A program made the translations under genes and the position numbers. The notes under the pieces were generated by a model. That model saw only the letters and a list, made by a program, of their open reading frames with translations. It was not told the DNA's origin and ran no database searches. This document shows, piece by piece, positions 63,101 through 64,000 of a DNA stretch of 64,000 nucleotides (position 1 is its first letter; every line of letters begins with the position of its first letter). The DNA is from Calliopsis andreniformis (Eukaryota > Arthropoda > Insecta > Hymenoptera > Andrenidae), in NCBI RefSeq assembly GCF_051401765.1, contig NW_027480547.1, positions 744,001 to 808,000 of the forward strand, read 5' to 3'.

Positions 63101-64000
63101 TTGAGGATTGAGAATCGAAGATTCAGTATTGAGGATTGAAGATTGAGGATTGAGGACTGAGGATTGAGGTTTGAGGATTGAGGACTGAGGATTGAGGATC
63201 GAATGTTGAGTATTGAGGATTGAAGATTGAGGACTGAGGATTGAGGATTGAGGATTGAGGATTGAGTATTGGGGATTGAGGATTGAGGATTGACGATTGA
63301 GAATTGAAGATTGAGGATTGATGATTGAGGATTGAGGATTGAGGACTGTGGACTGGGGATTGAGTATTGAAGATTGTGGGTTGATGATTGACGATTGAGG
63401 ACTGAGGATTGAGGATTGATTATTGAGCTTTTGGGATTGAAGACTGTGGTCTGGGGATAGAGGACTGAATATTGAGGATTAAGGATAGAGTATTGGGGAT
63501 TGAGGACCTAGGATAGGAGATTGATTATTGAGGATTGAAGATTGAGGATTGAGGATTGAGGATTGAGTATTGAGAATTGAGGATGAGGACTGAGGGTTGA
63601 GGATTGAGGTTTGAGGAATGAGGATTGAGGATTGAGGATTGAGGATTGAGGATTGAGGATTGAGTGTTGAAGATGGAGGATTGATGATTGAGGATTGAGG
63701 ATTGAGTATTGGGGATTGAGGATTGAGTATTGAAGATTGAGGATTGATGGTTCAGTATTGAGGATTGAGGATTGAGGATTGAGTGTTGAAGATTGAGGAT
63801 TGATGATTGAGGATTGAGTATTGAGGATCGGGGATTGAGGATTGATGATTCAGGATTGAGGATTGAGGATTGAGTATTGAGTGTTGAAAATTGAGGATTG
63901 ATGATTGAAGATTGAGGATTGAGGATCGAAGATTGAGGATTGAGGATTGAAGATTGAGGATTGAGGGTTGATGAATGAGTGTTGATGTTTGAAGACTGAT
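60125..64000. repeat. 9,051-bp higher-order repeat, partial copy C, switching to another lineage
   Basis: Third copy, cut by the window edge. It begins at the same ggctattg junction and follows copy B at +9,051 bp through the P anchor at 62426. From about 62.5 kb it carries variants typical of the cassettes at 16984 and 8602 rather than B: ttgaggattg where B has ttgacgattg near 62633, and gaggatt where B has gagcatt near 62986. It also contains the 363-bp Q module at 63246-63608, which B lacks, so beyond that point the offset to B is +9,414. From the P anchor to the window end it lies 45,442 bp from 16984-18558. Copy C is therefore a recombinant between two cassette lineages. Confidence 0.82.
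63246..63608. repeat. Q module, 363 bp, copy 5
   Basis: Same insert with gacctagg at 63505. It is the only Q in the right half and breaks the otherwise perfect 9,051-bp register of copy C with copy B. It lies 45,442 bp after copy 3. Confidence 0.84.

Larger units (their letters stand above)
1..64000. repeat. Heptamer satellite array, consensus GGATTGA, filling the whole window
   Basis: The heptamer ggattga is repeated head to tail through the entire window with no interruption and no inversion. Common variants differ by one base: ggattaa, gtattga, gaattga, aagattga, ggactga, ggattca, ggatcga, gggttga, tgattga. Occasional 6-mers (gaggat, gaggac) and 8-mers (around cttttggg) shift the phase and mark modules. 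The plus strand is rich in G, A and T and very poor in C. Every stretch longer than 300 bases holds only this repeat; no gene, tRNA, rRNA or mobile element is visible. The array continues past both edges. It is most likely constitutive heterochromatin of a eukaryote; that assignment is inference, while the repeat itself is read directly. Confidence 0.98.

Noticed and set aside
1..64000. Telomeric array
   Set aside because: The unit GGATTGA does not match known telomere units (TTAGGG, TTTAGGG, TTCAGG, TTAGG types), and its kilobase-scale higher-order structure is unlike a telomere. Subtelomeric location remains possible.
1..64000. CRISPR array
   Set aside because: There are no conserved 20-40-bp repeats separated by unique spacers of constant length. 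All text between recurring words is itself the heptamer.
1..64000. Bacterial intergenic heptamer repeats
   Set aside because: Such repeats are known, but as short runs between genes. Sixty-four kilobases without a gene is not expected in a bacterial genome. I cannot exclude it formally from sequence alone.
1..64000. Long hairpins or inverted repeats
   Set aside because: The array has a single orientation and almost no C on the plus strand, so long self-complementary stems cannot form. Only 4-6-bp arms such as gaat/attc were seen.
1..64000. tRNA, rRNA or other structured RNA genes
   Set aside because: No cloverleaf elements, conserved rRNA words or GC-rich stems interrupt the heptamer pattern.

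Overview
This window is one uninterrupted satellite-DNA array. From the first base to the last it consists of direct, head-to-tail copies and variants of the heptamer GGATTGA (circularly TTGAGGA; complement TCAATCC), always in the same orientation. I found no gene, RNA gene, transposon, CRISPR array or unique-sequence island. Both window edges lie inside the array, so its true length is not known. The organism cannot be identified from the sequence. A 64-kb heptamer satellite with multi-kilobase higher-order repeats is typical of eukaryotic heterochromatin (pericentromeric, subtelomeric or sex-chromosome). Heptamer repeats are also known in some bacteria (Beggiatoaceae TAACTGA repeats, cyanobacterial STRR repeats), but as short intergenic runs. 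I favour a eukaryote with moderate confidence.

Above the heptamer there is a clear hierarchy. (1) Heptamer variants and 6-mer or 8-mer phase breaks give recognisable modules of about 0.35-1 kb. They are called here R (about 340 bp), P (about 500 bp, 24 copies), S (about 0.8 kb, 10 copies), Q (363 bp, present in 5 of the 10 S modules) and M3 (about 0.5-1 kb, 28 copies in four subtypes a-d, each with a non-heptameric AT-rich island). (2) Modules combine into cassettes ordered roughly M3 - linker - R - P - (S) - M3. (3) Cassettes were copied as long direct duplications.

Layout. 1-5.4 kb: a P-P-S-M3(a,b,c,c) block that reappears at 25.8-29.7 kb, plus a local 1,325-bp tandem duplication. 5-13 kb: a block repeated at 19.2-27.2 kb at an offset of 14,222 bp. 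13-19 kb: related mosaic cassettes. 29.7-34.4 kb: M3(a,b,c) and c cassettes with a truncated P. 34.4-45.5 kb: a 5,547-bp tandem duplication. 42.0-64.0 kb: a very regular higher-order repeat of exactly 9,051 bp (1,293 x 7), with two full copies and one partial copy, and nested 1,103-bp and 683-bp duplications. The left half is an older mosaic; the right half looks recently amplified.

The plus strand is G-rich and nearly C-free and has a TGA stop in every frame about every 21 nt. The minus strand lacks stops in all frames in the perfect repeat. It therefore yields long spurious open frames that encode the heptapeptide SILNPQS. None is supported as a gene. Coordinates of modules and breakpoints were worked out by eye from anchor motifs. 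Anchor offsets are exact where stated; edges may be off by one or a few heptamers.
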